Positions 11,937 through 22,200 of a stretch of DNA of 64,000 bases are shown in pieces. Source of the DNA: Cylindrodendrum hubeiense (lineage: Eukaryota; Ascomycota; Sordariomycetes; Hypocreales; Nectriaceae); assembly GCA_014621425.1 (NCBI GenBank), contig JAANBB010000010.1, forward strand, positions 62,001-126,000, written 5' to 3'. The notes under the pieces were generated by a model that worked only from the letters and a program-made list of their open reading frames with translations, was not told where the DNA came from and made no database searches. Position 1 is the stretch's first letter. Every line of letters starts with the position of its first letter. The translations under genes were made by a program, and so were the position numbers.

Positions 11937-12092
11937 GGGGGTAGGGGGGGTTGGCTAGAGTGGCTCAATTTTGGGTATGGTGTAACACATGTGGCTTCCC
12001 CCACAGTCGAGTTTTCATACAAGCCTCCAATACTATTTAATTACATTGTTATACAATCTATACCCTCTGTCATTTCTGTTCCCAGAAGCAAA

Positions 12093-13133
12093 TCAATTCC
12101 TAGGCCTTGAAACTGGCCTGTACCGACTCGGCAACCCAACCGTACTCCGTTCCGACGGTGGAATTGATTGCGCATAACCTCCATATGTAGGAACAGCACT
12201 GCCGGACCCTCCAGCGGTGGCGCCGTGGTTCTCTGCCGGCTTCTGCGAAGGAAATTGGTTCCATGATTGACCGGTCTGGTGTTGACCTGGCCAAGTCATC
12301 CCTTGCAGAAACTGCGCTTGAGCCTGTAGAGCATGCGACATCTGAAGAAGGTTTATTTGGGACCCTGACGTAGCAGTCTGGGGTCGGGAGGACTGCTGCA
12401 TTCCAGGCATCCCATTTGGATAAGCCATTTGACCAATTTGATACGGTCCATTCGTCAATTCAAAGGGATTGTTGACGGGTGAAGGAATTGGCTGGAAACC
12501 ACCACTTGGACTTCCGCGCCGCGATGCTTTGGCGCGCTCTTCGCTTGCAATCACGCCTACCAAGCCGCCAGAAAAAGGCTGCTGAAAGGAGCCGTTATGG
12601 CCTATAGGGATCGGGTCCTGGAATGGGTCCTGGGGAAGAGAACGCGCAAATGAGGGTAATTGCAGATGTGAGCTATTATTGCGGGATTGGCTTTGTGCAG
12701 AGCCAGGTCTTGAGAACTGTTGCTGAGCAGTTCCGCGCAGATTTGGATTTGATCTCACACCAGCCAACCGCGACATTTGATCTCGTTGTCTTTGTGCTTG
12801 CAGCATGGCGAGTGGAACATCATCATCGTCGTCATCGTAATCGGGGATATCCATCCAAGGGCCCTGTAAGGTTGGGACCCGTGTGTGCTGTATTGGCTGT
12901 GGTGGTCCATTGGTAGTCTTCATCATTTGTTGTCGATAGCCAGCGATGTGAGCTTCTTGGTGCCTCCGCTGATCGGCCTGCTTCTTTGACTCCTTGTTGT
13001 CACCCTCAGAGTCATAATCAATGTCGTCCTCTGTGCCATCGCTATCATCCGATTCTTCGTCTCTCTGTTTCCGATATGCTTCCAATTTGGCTGATGTCAT
13101 GACATTGCTGCGAGGAGAGGGAGGGGCGGACAT
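12093..13133 (-). CDS. Intrinsically disordered conserved fungal protein, function unknown
   Basis: The frame from ATG at 13133 gives 346 aa starting MSAPPSPRSNVMTSAKLEAY. The frame stays open further upstream (to 13277), but that part is less protein-like, so I prefer 13133. The sequence is low-complexity: an acidic Ser/Asp stretch (DEESDDSDGTEDD), a run DYDDDDDDVPLAML, then Gln/Ser/Pro/Gly-rich tracts with LPQDPFQDP, GLVGVIASEERAKASRRGSPSG and a Met/Gln-rich C-terminus. These short motifs recur in conserved Pezizomycotina proteins of unknown function as I remember them. No enzyme domain, membrane segment or signal peptide is visible. It may be a truncated member, since it ends soon after the Gln-rich part. 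Confidence 0.6.
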   Translation of the reverse strand: MSAPPSPRSNVMTSAKLEAYRKQRDEESDDSDGTEDDIDYDSEGDNKESKKQADQRRHQEAHIAGYRQQMMKTTNGPPQPIQHTRVPTLQGPWMDIPDYDDDDDDVPLAMLQAQRQRDQMSRLAGVRSNPNLRGTAQQQFSRPGSAQSQSRNNSSHLQLPSFARSLPQDPFQDPIPIGHNGSFQQPFSGGLVGVIASEERAKASRRGSPSGGFQPIPSPVNNPFELTNGPYQIGQMAYPNGMPGMQQSSRPQTATSGSQINLLQMSHALQAQAQFLQGMTWPGQHQTGQSWNQFPSQKPAENHGATAGGSGSAVPTYGGYAQSIPPSERSTVGLPSRYRPVSRPRN

Positions 13134-13929
13134 CTCGGTTGTGCGGGAAGTGAGAATGAAATGTGATGGGCGAGATGAAACTTGTGACGTCGCCTTCGGT
13201 GAAACAGTGATGAATCCCAAGTAGTGTATGCTTTTATCCCAATATCCTATGAGAACCAGCCAAGGCCTTTGGTGCACTGTAGATGCAGAGTCGAGGCTAG
13301 ATGTTATGATCTATCGTGAGAGCCTCGTCATGAAGATGTCGACTAGTCCAGGGCCATGTATATGATATAGCGGTATCGGATGGGGTTCGTCGTAAAATAA
13401 AGCAAAGCGGCATCAATGTACTCTAGATATTGTGAAGTTGCGTAGCTGTCCTTTTGTATGAGCTCCTGCATCGATCCACGTCGCAGTGTTGCCGGGGACT
13501 GACAAGGTTGACCCTTGTCAAGCCCGTAAGAGAAAAGCAAGTTCGGCGTGCTTACCTCATATCGGGAACGGAACTTTAGTAGTGGACATCCTACAAGAAG
13601 TTAGACTGAGATCGGAATAAACTCAATAACTATGGAACGTAAACAGGACTTCTGAACATTTGCAAATACGAAAATCTCGAAGTTGTGAGCCAGTAACGTT
13701 CACCAGAAGCCGCCTTCGTCTGATTAAAGGGGGTCTGCGCGGGAACCTCGGCTTTCGCCTAACGGTTGGGTAGCATGCATTGGCTCTACTCAGCCCGCCA
13801 CAGAAAGCCCACCCTTGACAACGGTTATCATCCCGTCTTTTTCTCCACCTTGGCGTAGGGCTCGGCCTTGCGCTAGAAGCAAGGTTGGGTCTAGGTGCTA
13901 TATTTAGAAACCCGACCCTCATCCTGACC
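13134..13929. other. Intergenic spacer
   Basis: Upstream of the disordered-protein gene. The reverse frame 13623-14141 is long but its composition (Arg/Pro-rich tail, no motif) looks like chance. Nothing else is supported. Confidence 0.45.
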
Positions 13930-14290
13930 ATGTCTGCAACTGCCAAGAGCGAGACTAGCAAGCAGAACATGATGCTCTCGGCTGAGAAGACATTATTTGA
14001 AGCTGACTGTCCATAAATGCTCTCTATGTTGATATCATTGAGCTGGGTGAACGTATCTGAACCTGATATTCTTTTGTCACCAGGGACAGAAGACAAGAAA
14101 TTCCGAGTGCAATGCGCGGCAAGAGGACCAAGCGGCCCCACGTAAGCAATTCGGGGGGCCCGATTTCCAGGATTAGCACTGACATGTTACTTTTAGAGTG
14201 TGTCTCGTATACTTGAAATCGGCCCAATATATTTCCTCCAACCGGGGAAGCGGCATTTTCGCCAAGCACGGGCTGGCGTTGGGTTTTTGA
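13930..14290 (+). CDS. Candidate small three-exon gene (76 aa), unknown function
   Basis: Too short for ordinary gene finding. Exons 13930-14008, 14084-14141 and 14197-14290 join in phase to 77 codons including the stop. The second intron has a good donor (GTAAGC), a CTGAC branch-like sequence and acceptor TTTTAG; the first has a weak donor (GTCCAT). The product starts MSATAKSETSKQNMML and later has DKKFRVQCAARG and a C-terminal AKHGLALGF. No signal peptide or known domain is seen. The reading is protein-like but could be chance. Confidence 0.3.
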
Positions 14291-14984
14291 ACCCAATGCG
14301 ACAGGGTGACGTCCACCTTGATCAAGGTTTCGATCATCCCGTCCTATGTTCAACAAAGCTGCCCTAATTTATCATTTTTTCTCATTCGAGATATTTTCTG
14401 ATTTGCTTTCCTTAGACTCAAGAAGCTGACAATTATGAGTCCGTAGATTTGTCAGTAGTTTAGCAGATTAAAGCGAGAGGCAAACTTAGGGTCTTGCGTC
14501 AAAAGACGTTACTTCTAAAGCTACAAACAAGCCCAGGTCCGTTAGATAAACCATCTCTTTAATTCAGGCATAGCAAACAAAACAGACACCCTCTGCTAGC
14601 CCCTATGGAAACAGAGAGATAGAGGAAGCAAGTCGAGAGTTTTCCGGAGCACATGTGAGAAAGCCCTCACGCTCTCTCTATAGTATGCCCCAAATTCCAC
14701 ATTCTTCGGACTTTTAACGAAGCAAGGCCCTTAGAGAAAAGTCAAACTAGTGATCTATAGAAAGTGGAGCATATCAAATATGTTGATTGACGAGATTGTC
14801 ACCTACTGCGTCTGGGACTGCTCTCCTCTTTCCACCTCATTCCCCCATGCCCATTTGTGTCGGCTCATTACCGGCTGATTCTTCGGCCACCGCCTGAACG
14901 CGAAATCACTGTGTTGGCACTGACTCCCTTTCGATCGTACATTCGCCAAAATCGCCGCGAAGCAGTCCCAAGTTCGATAAAGGT

Positions 14985-15188
14985 ATGCTTGCTACCCGTA
15001 TGATTGATGTTCATTCTCGAACAGTTGTCACATGCCCGGATGAATGTGATTATCCAGCGCTTGCCTACGTATGGAGTGTGATCCACGGTGCTCCTAGAGC
15101 TTTGGATGCCGAAACACTTCCTCAAATGATCGAAGATACCATTATTCCCACCAATAAATTAGGCAGATGGTACTCAGAGGAAGATTGA
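14985..15188 (+). pseudogene. Truncated HET (heterokaryon-incompatibility) domain remnant
   Basis: The frame MLATRMIDVHSR...CDYPALAYVWS...LPQMIEDTIIPTNKLG matches the N-terminal strand-helix of HET domains, whose typical form is RLIDV...YVALSYVWG...LP.TI.DAI..T..LG. It stops at RWYSEED, exactly where the domain should continue with the YLWVDSLCI-type motif, and runs into a GA repeat. The remaining ~100 residues of the domain and any effector or repeat region are absent. HET proteins trigger cell death on recognition of non-self; this copy cannot do so. Confidence 0.6.
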
Positions 15189-15210
15189 AAGAGAGACAGA
15201 GAGAGAGAGA
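15187..15210 (+). repeat. GA-rich microsatellite at the HET breakpoint
   Basis: A near-perfect (GA)n run with one C interruption directly follows the last HET-like codon. This suggests the breakpoint or expansion that truncated the gene. Confidence 0.8.
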
Positions 15211-15284
15211 CAATGGAGATAGACTATTGATTTTGTATCTTACTGGTCTATCTATTTAGGCTATCAAGCTAACCTCGACTCTTC

Positions 15285-17070
15285 CTATAACAACTTCTTA
15301 TAACCTCCAATTATCAATACAATATCACGATCTCTATCGTCCAACCGCTTCAACTCAATATCAAGATCATTTTTCTCCTTTTCTCCCAGCTGAATTTCCT
15401 CTCTATCCGGCTGGTGTACCTGAAGTAGCGAATCTCTCTCACCCTTCGAATTTACCCCAACATCCTCGCTGCTCACAACGTGTCTACTGGCCCCACCGCT
15501 CATAATACCACCCCGGAAGCTGGCAAGTAGTAGCCACGACAGGTCCGTGTAGTCAAAAACTGGCAGATGGCGCCAACCTCTTGTCCTGACTATCTCTGTA
15601 ACAACGGCAAATACAATAGCTGTGTTTAACACTGCTACGGCTACAGCGTACTGCCACTTCCCGATCTTTAGGATGGAAATGGCTACGCGAGCCGTCGTAG
15701 GTTGTGAAAAGTTGCCGACCATGAGCTGCGCTGCGCCGTACATAGTCAGCATGTCGTCAGCCATGGCGATTAGCGTGTTCTTGACGCCTGCGAGTGTGGC
15801 ATGGGCCTCGGAGACGGTTTCATCGGCGTTGTTGGAGGTATTCCACGCAGCGACGCTAGAGAGAAGCGCGTCGCCCAGCACTGAGACGTACAGGTTAGTC
15901 AGATCGGTAGAGACGATCGGGAACTGCCGCATCAATGTGCTGGTCAGGCGCTTTGTTGGTTCCATGTCCTGGACCGCGGCTGCTGGTTCGCTGCCCTCAC
16001 CCTCGGCTATAGTGACTGAGATGTTCCGGTTGTCCATGCTCACCGCTACACGGAATCGCGAAGTCAACGGCACACTGAGTGGCGTTTAGTGCGTGGTACG
16101 ACGAGCCGGCCGCGATGCCAAGGAAACGTTTCCCAGTGCCCATAGCCACACCCATGGCTACAATGGCGTCTGGTGAGTGCCCAAAGTAATCAGAGGTCTC
16201 CCCGGTATCGCTGTCGGGAAGGAAGCCACTAGCGGGATAAATCCACGTCGCTGACGCCTCCTTTATGCTAAACGTAGTGCTGGTGTTGTGGATGCAGCTG
16301 ACGACGGTCTCATAGCCCGTCTCCATGTATTCATAGCCCATGACATGATGGCCGGCACCGACACCAAAACCATGATCCTTGATCCCCACCGCAGCACCGG
16401 TGCCGTACGAGCGGCCGATATACACAAACTGAGTGTTGTCCGCCTTGGAGTGCTTGCGGACGGACCCATCGGCTGTCGTCGCCGAGTTGGCTGAGGACAT
16501 CAAGGCGCCGATGTACTTGATCCCTACCGAGTAGCTGAACAAGCCATCGGAGGTGTATACCTGAGGCCCCAACAAGTTTGCCTCGGAGGGATACTCCATA
16601 ATTAAACTCGTGTTGCTGAAGGCTGGGATAGCCATGATCGTCTCGATAGTTGTGATGCTTTTGGTTGGGGTCATAGCTCCGACCCAGAGTGCCGACGAGC
16701 CAATACTAACAGATGCGAACAAGCTGGCAGCGATTAAGTAGAACAAGGGAACATCCAGATCGATACTGGGGCCTACCATGCTCCCCCAGCCCCTGAGCTG
16801 CGCCATTGTAATGGACTCCTTGCCAGCGAGGTAGATCCTTCCCCCATTCTGGACCAGATGGCAGATGGCAAGGCTATGAATCAGGGAGAGCAAAGTTGAT
16901 ATTAGCTGGATCACCAGCTGCACAGTAGCGCGATTGGCGAGGATGTACTCGGATGCACCTGTCGAGAAGGGCCATTGCTGTACCGAAGCGATAATAAGGA
17001 TGATACTGAGAGCAGTTGGGATAGGGAGGCAGAGGAAGATCCACCACTTGGGCCAGAATCCTCTAATCAT
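15285..17070 (-). pseudogene. Multi-pass membrane protein with large extracellular loop, frameshifted
   Basis: Two overlapping reverse frames read as one protein. From ATG 17070 (MIRGFWPKWWIFLCLP) come a first membrane helix (LPIPTALSIILIIAS), a second at QLVIQLISTLLSLIHSLAI, a third at LFYLIAASLFASVSIGSSAL, and a long extracellular loop with N-glycosylation sites. The second frame adds FRVAVSMDNRNISVTI, a fourth helix (AVAVAVLNTAIVFAVV) and an acidic cytosolic tail. This is the layout of an uncharacterised fungal membrane family. The frames switch near 16045-16060, where one extra base breaks ...CAVDFA / FRVAVS.... A 37-nt GT-AG intron (16043-16007) would also restore frame, but it is very short and would delete the strand that looks conserved. 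So either a frameshift mutation, an assembly error or an unusual intron. The true N-terminus may lie in a further upstream exon. Confidence 0.55.
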
Positions 17071-17884
17071 GGTTACTGGACTTTGGTTTGCATGGTCAAG
17101 AAAGTCAACAAGTGCTGCTTTATTTCTATTGTAGGGATACACAACAGCCACGTCTCGGGATTCCGGAGATTTCCGGCAGATTGCTTTTGCATCTGTCTCA
17201 CAAAAGTTCCTGAGCAACCAGACACATTTCCCAGGGCGGGGTCAACCCGCCACAAGGCTGTGAGACACATGATCCTGAAAGATCCTTGTGCCTCTTCCCC
17301 ATACCACGTTCCGTAACAATTCGCCACGTATCCAACCGTCCTTGACAGCTATGTGCGAAAGTGCAATTAATCCTAAACACTATCGTTGGACAAGTTAATA
17401 ATACAGCTCAGAGCTTCTGTCTACAAATGTATATCTACCAAAAACCCCTGATAATACTTTTCATTTTTACTCCGCTTGAATTTGAACCTGCTGATTGTTC
17501 AGTCGGACCTAATTAATAGATCAACTATGTAGGATCGTAAAGAATCATGGGCCGGAATCGCAGGATACGGAAACTGGACCAGCCAGACCAGGTTCAATGG
17601 GTAACTTGGGGCATTTTACTAAGGTAGCCTTCGCGCATTCCCACCTTGAATTGGATATCAATCACTCAATCATGGTTCTTCGTAATGTACGATGATGTAA
17701 TATCGCTTGTGGCTATTTGTCAGAGCAAGTGAATATTGCCCTTGAGCGGTGCGTGAGGCCAGCAGGCTATATAACAGTATCTTTTTGCACATTCAGCATC
17801 GGACAGGAATAAAAAATGAGATAATTATGACAGCCGCTGACTGCAGTCCGCGAGGCGTATAGTGAATCCGCTGCAAGTCATCTG

Positions 17885-17947
17885 CTACTCTAAGTCCACC
17901 TCCATTGGCTACCCTCGTTATACGTGGTGCGAAGCTGACCGCACCTG
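17885..17947 (+). repeat. 63-bp direct repeat, copy A
   Basis: Aligns without gaps to 18030-18092 (copy B), 145 bp downstream. Thirteen positions differ, ten of them transitions (C/T or G/A). The shared core is CCCTCGTTATACGT. Confidence 0.8.
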
Positions 17948-18029
17948 TCCATGCGTACACTTGTGCCCAATCATCCCTACTTATGTATAATCTGAATCGA
18001 TATGTCATATTGCACTGCTAAGCCATGTA

Positions 18030-18092
18030 CTACTCCGAGTTCACTTCCATTGGCTGCCCTCGTTATACGTAGCGCAAAACTGAAGAAACCTG
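18030..18092 (+). repeat. 63-bp direct repeat, copy B
   Basis: Partner of 17885-17947, same orientation, ending 18 bp before the 44-bp palindrome. Confidence 0.8.
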
Positions 18093-18110
18093 CACTTTCT
18101 CCTCATGGGT

Positions 18111-18154
18111 GCTTTTGTTGAAGGAGCACATGCATGTGCTCCTTCAACAAAAGC
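18111..18154. repeat. Perfect 44-bp palindrome (22-bp arms, no loop)
   Basis: The left arm begins GCTTTTGTTGAAGG and meets its exact reverse complement at the centre CACATG|CATGTG. All 22 base pairs match; the symmetry ends at 18110/18155. It lies in non-coding DNA. It could form a cruciform or RNA hairpin, or be a transposon footprint. Confidence 0.95.
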
Positions 18155-19275
18155 GAAACTACCTATAATTAGCCCAGCATCTCTAAAATTGGAGAACTCC
18201 CAGACAGGCTGGACATCAATAGCACCCCTAAGAAGACGCGTTCACCTATGCATACCAGGTTGACTATCCATCCGAAAAAGTCAAGTTATGGACGTCTTGC
18301 GGCGACTCCTTCTGGTTTGCGAATGTGCTTCATAAATTGATTGCACACGGCCAAACTACCTTCATTCATATATGAGCCTTGCTGAATGAGGAGACCGCTG
18401 AGATATCCAATGCTGAGCATGGTCCCGTTAAGCGAAATTGAGCTGTACAACATGAAAAAACAAAGTCGACAAAACCTCGGAAGTGGAAATGGACTTAATG
18501 ATTTATTTAAGCTTATTTTCACGACCTGGGACAACTTTATACAGCAAGCTATAAGACCTGGCGACATGCTTCTCCACAGAGACATGTTGCAATACTGATC
18601 ATTCTCAGGCCATTAGCGTATGGCCGGAACCCGAACATGTGTCGCTCTAATGCATATGCCAACTTAATATAGGTGGTCGTTTGAGAAACAGACGCCAGCT
18701 GACGAGGGCTAGCAGGGAGTTGTGGCTTCTTAGTGGCCAGTAATTGGGGAGGGTGGCTCATCTAAAGGTGTGTAGCCCCCGCACATTATAGACACTCTGT
18801 TCATGGGTGGTGTGAGTGGGCATGCGTCCCTCAGCACGTTCAATAGAGAGTCATTCGGTAGGAGGGCGAGAATCTGGCGCAGACTTCATTTTCTGCCGTA
18901 CTTCATCCTTGACACTACGAAGGTTGATTAGAATTGCTCTGCCACAAGTTTATGTAGATATACTATAAATGGTTCAGACGCGGCTCACATTCCTGAAAAG
19001 GCATGCGTTGCGCTGTTTTGGAAACTTTGGGGGCCAAAAAAGACTGTTGCCTAGATTTAGAAGCCTCTGATTCTTCAGCCGAAACGTCATGTAACATCGC
19101 ATTCGCGGCCTTTTCCAATGCTGACACCTTGTTCAATGCTAACGTGCGGGGAATTCAGCTCGAGTCCCGGGCTATCCGGCTACTTTTCAGCATCGACAAC
19201 GAGATAATTATCAACCACAAGTACAACAAAACGAAGTCAGATTTCAGAGTCTTCAAATTAATCTTCAGCAGCAAT

Positions 19276-22200
19276 ATGACGCCACCCATATATCCGGCCC
19301 AAGCCTACGCGCATGGCCTTTGGAACAGGGCCTTCGACTCTCTAAGCAATGACTTGAAGTCGAGCCTGAATCAAGCTGCGACACACAAGCGGGACATCTT
19401 GGCCGCGGTTCTCAAGGTGGCAGAGGACAAGAGGGAGATCAGTCTCCGCAGACGCTGGAAATTCAAGGGGCGGAATAATGAAACGGTGGTTATCCGTGAC
19501 GTTCTCGAAAAAATCGCAAAGTGGGTTGACTGTTTCAAGGCAATCGGTGACGTGGCTGTGCAGTTTGACGCGAGCGCCGCTTCGCTTCCTTGGGCGGCAA
19601 TGAGGTTCCTTTTGCAGATCACCGTCAATGATGTTCAGCAATTTGGAACCATGGTTCAAGATATTGAGATTGTCTCTCGGATCATTGCTCGTTACAAGGA
19701 GTTTGAACTTCTTCATCTTTCCCGAAAATCTCCGGTTCAGTCTGCGCTGGAGAATGCACTTACTGGTCTTTACACGGAGGTCTTGACGCATTTGGCGCGG
19801 ATTATCGATTTCTTTTCAAAGTCAACACCGGGTATGTCTAACAGAAATATTGGGCAGTTTAATATCTAACATATCCAGTCCGACTCGCCAAGGGCCTTGT
19901 TAGGATGGGCGACGAGGATTATGTTCAAAGAATCTTGACACAAGAGGATGAAGTGCTGAAGCTGGCTAAACTTCAGGACACCGAGATTTTGCGTTTCTTG
20001 GAGACCGCAGTTCTCCGTCTGAGAGATCAGTCCAACATGAATACTCGACTGCTTGATGAAGAAAGTCACACGAAAATGGTATCGTGGCTGTCAACGTCAC
20101 CTTTTCCCGTCCATCATGAGACAATCTCGCAGTCGAGGACGCCGAACTTCGGCCAATGGCTCCTAACGCACGAAAATTACCAATACTGGTGTCAAACCAG
20201 CTCCTCCTCGGCTCTTTGGCTACATGGGATTATAGGTTCAGGCAAGACACACCTTTTCTCAGTGGTAGTAGACTCGCTCCTAGCTACTGCAGCCTTGAAT
20301 AAGGATTCTACTCCGTTTGCGTATTTCTATTGTCTCAAAACCGACACAGAACCAGAGCGGTCATCCGCAGACGAGATTCTTCGGAGCATTCTCCGTCAGC
20401 TTGCTGTAACCGAAGCTCAGGCGAACGTTCATGCCCTTCTCTATTCCGAGTTTGAGCGCCGATCAAAGTCGGAAAGATATAGGAGACTGGAGATACCGAG
20501 ATTGACGAGAAAGGAATGTGTGGATTTCATTGTTGAGGTTGCCAATGATGATCCCGTCACCATTCTGCTTGATGGTGTCGATCAGATCGAAGAACACGAC
20601 CGTTTTACTCTGTTGGATGCTCTGGATCGGGTTATTTCGGAGGCTGCCAACGTTGTCAAAGTATTTTTGACGAGCAGGAATGACAATGAGATGCCGTCTT
20701 CTTTCCCTGCAACCAGGAAGATTACCATCACGCGTCAGAATACTCACAGTGACATGGTGGATTTCATCTTCCAGGGTATCGACGATGCGAGGCTCCTTGG
20801 CGGGAAAATGTCTCCCGAAATGCGAACTTCACTAGCTAATATGCTCCTGAACGGTGCCGACGAAATGTAAGTCGATGGTGAAAAGTCTCTCCTGTCCTCA
20901 ATCATGAAACCTAACCCTTGACAGGTTCCTCTGGACTCGGCGTCAAATACAGCAACTTCGACTGCGCAAAATCAAGCTGGAAGAAGATTTGCTGCCAGCA
21001 TTAGAGACGAACATTCTACACGATCTTGACACACTCTACGAGGAAAGTTTGAGCCAAATATTCGATGCAGGGAATTCGTCCCGCCAGTTTGCCATTCACA
21101 TCTTCTCGTGGCTACTGTATATGAAAGGTCCCCTGACTCCCTCAGCTCTACTGGCTGCTATTACAACTGCCAGTACTGGTCCTGTGCCAATCTCGCCCGG
21201 TGATATCTCAGACCTATGCTCAAACCTGGTAATCGTGGATATAGATCGGGAGGTGATTAGGTTCGCTCACCAGTCGATCCAAGAGTACCTCCTGCGCACC
21301 AAGCAGGATTTATTCTCGCCCTCCATATCTCACACTCTTCTAGCTTCAACATGCATCAAGATTAGCTCTCATGGTCCACCCAATGAGGAAGCGCTAGCTT
21401 CGCAAGTCAAAGACTTTTATTTCTACGCCGCAACATACTGGGCAACACACTTCCGAAGTGCCAAAGCCGAACAAAATGACGACATATTCCAAGAAATGGT
21501 CTCTTTTGTGTTTGAGGAAGAGGATTGGGAAACCAGTCTTTCCTTTGAGGCCTGGTTGGATATTTGCACGGATATTGTCTCCTTGCTACCGAATCACCAC
21601 CTCATGAAGCGAGCACTTGATGCCATACCTAACGAACTATCATCTCCGCTATTTCTAGCGGCGGTGTTTGGACTCGACGGCTTGATCACACTTCTTGCAA
21701 CCTCGGATAGAGGGACAGATTGGAACCAGAAGAATACGCTCGGCCACACAGCGATATACCTTGCTGCTGCTTTGGGGCATGTCTCAACTGTGTCGCTACT
21801 TATGCACCACGGTGCGGAGTTAGATGTTGAATGCGGTAGATACGGAAGCCCAATTAAAGCAGCTTGCTTCGGAGGGCACGCAGAAGTCGTTGAGAAGCTT
21901 CTTCAAAACGACGCCTCTACCGTATGCGGGTTCACGTTTAAGAATGCTCTCGACGCCGCGTTCCATGGGAGGCATGAGCACATCGTGCTTGATTTGATAC
22001 GGCACGGCTCTTCTATCAAGTCGGAGACAGACTATGAGCAGGTAGTACAAATGGCTGCCGAGTATGGGTTCATTCAAGTCATGGACGAGCTCCAGAAGCC
22101 GGCCTTCATCTCATTCAGACAAGAGGATGGGCCAAGTAAGCAAAAAGCAAGAATGGCGAAAGCAATCAAGGGCGGACAGCTTGGTGTTCTTAAGCAGCAT

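Larger units (their letters stand above)
17071..19275. other. Intergenic region with duplication and palindrome
   Basis: Divergent spacer between the membrane-protein gene and the NACHT-ankyrin gene. It holds the 63-bp duplicated sequence and the 44-bp palindrome listed separately. The forward frame 19003-19275 is open and continuous with the NACHT gene, so the first exon could start earlier. Confidence 0.5.

Noticed and set aside
13623..14141. Reverse 172-codon frame with a short hydrophobic stretch
   Set aside because: The rest is Arg/Pro-rich without a domain, and it overlaps a more plausible forward exon model.
18286..18585. Reverse 99-codon frame with hydrophobic residues
   Set aside because: No homology signal, no signal-peptide architecture and no splice partners; treated as chance.
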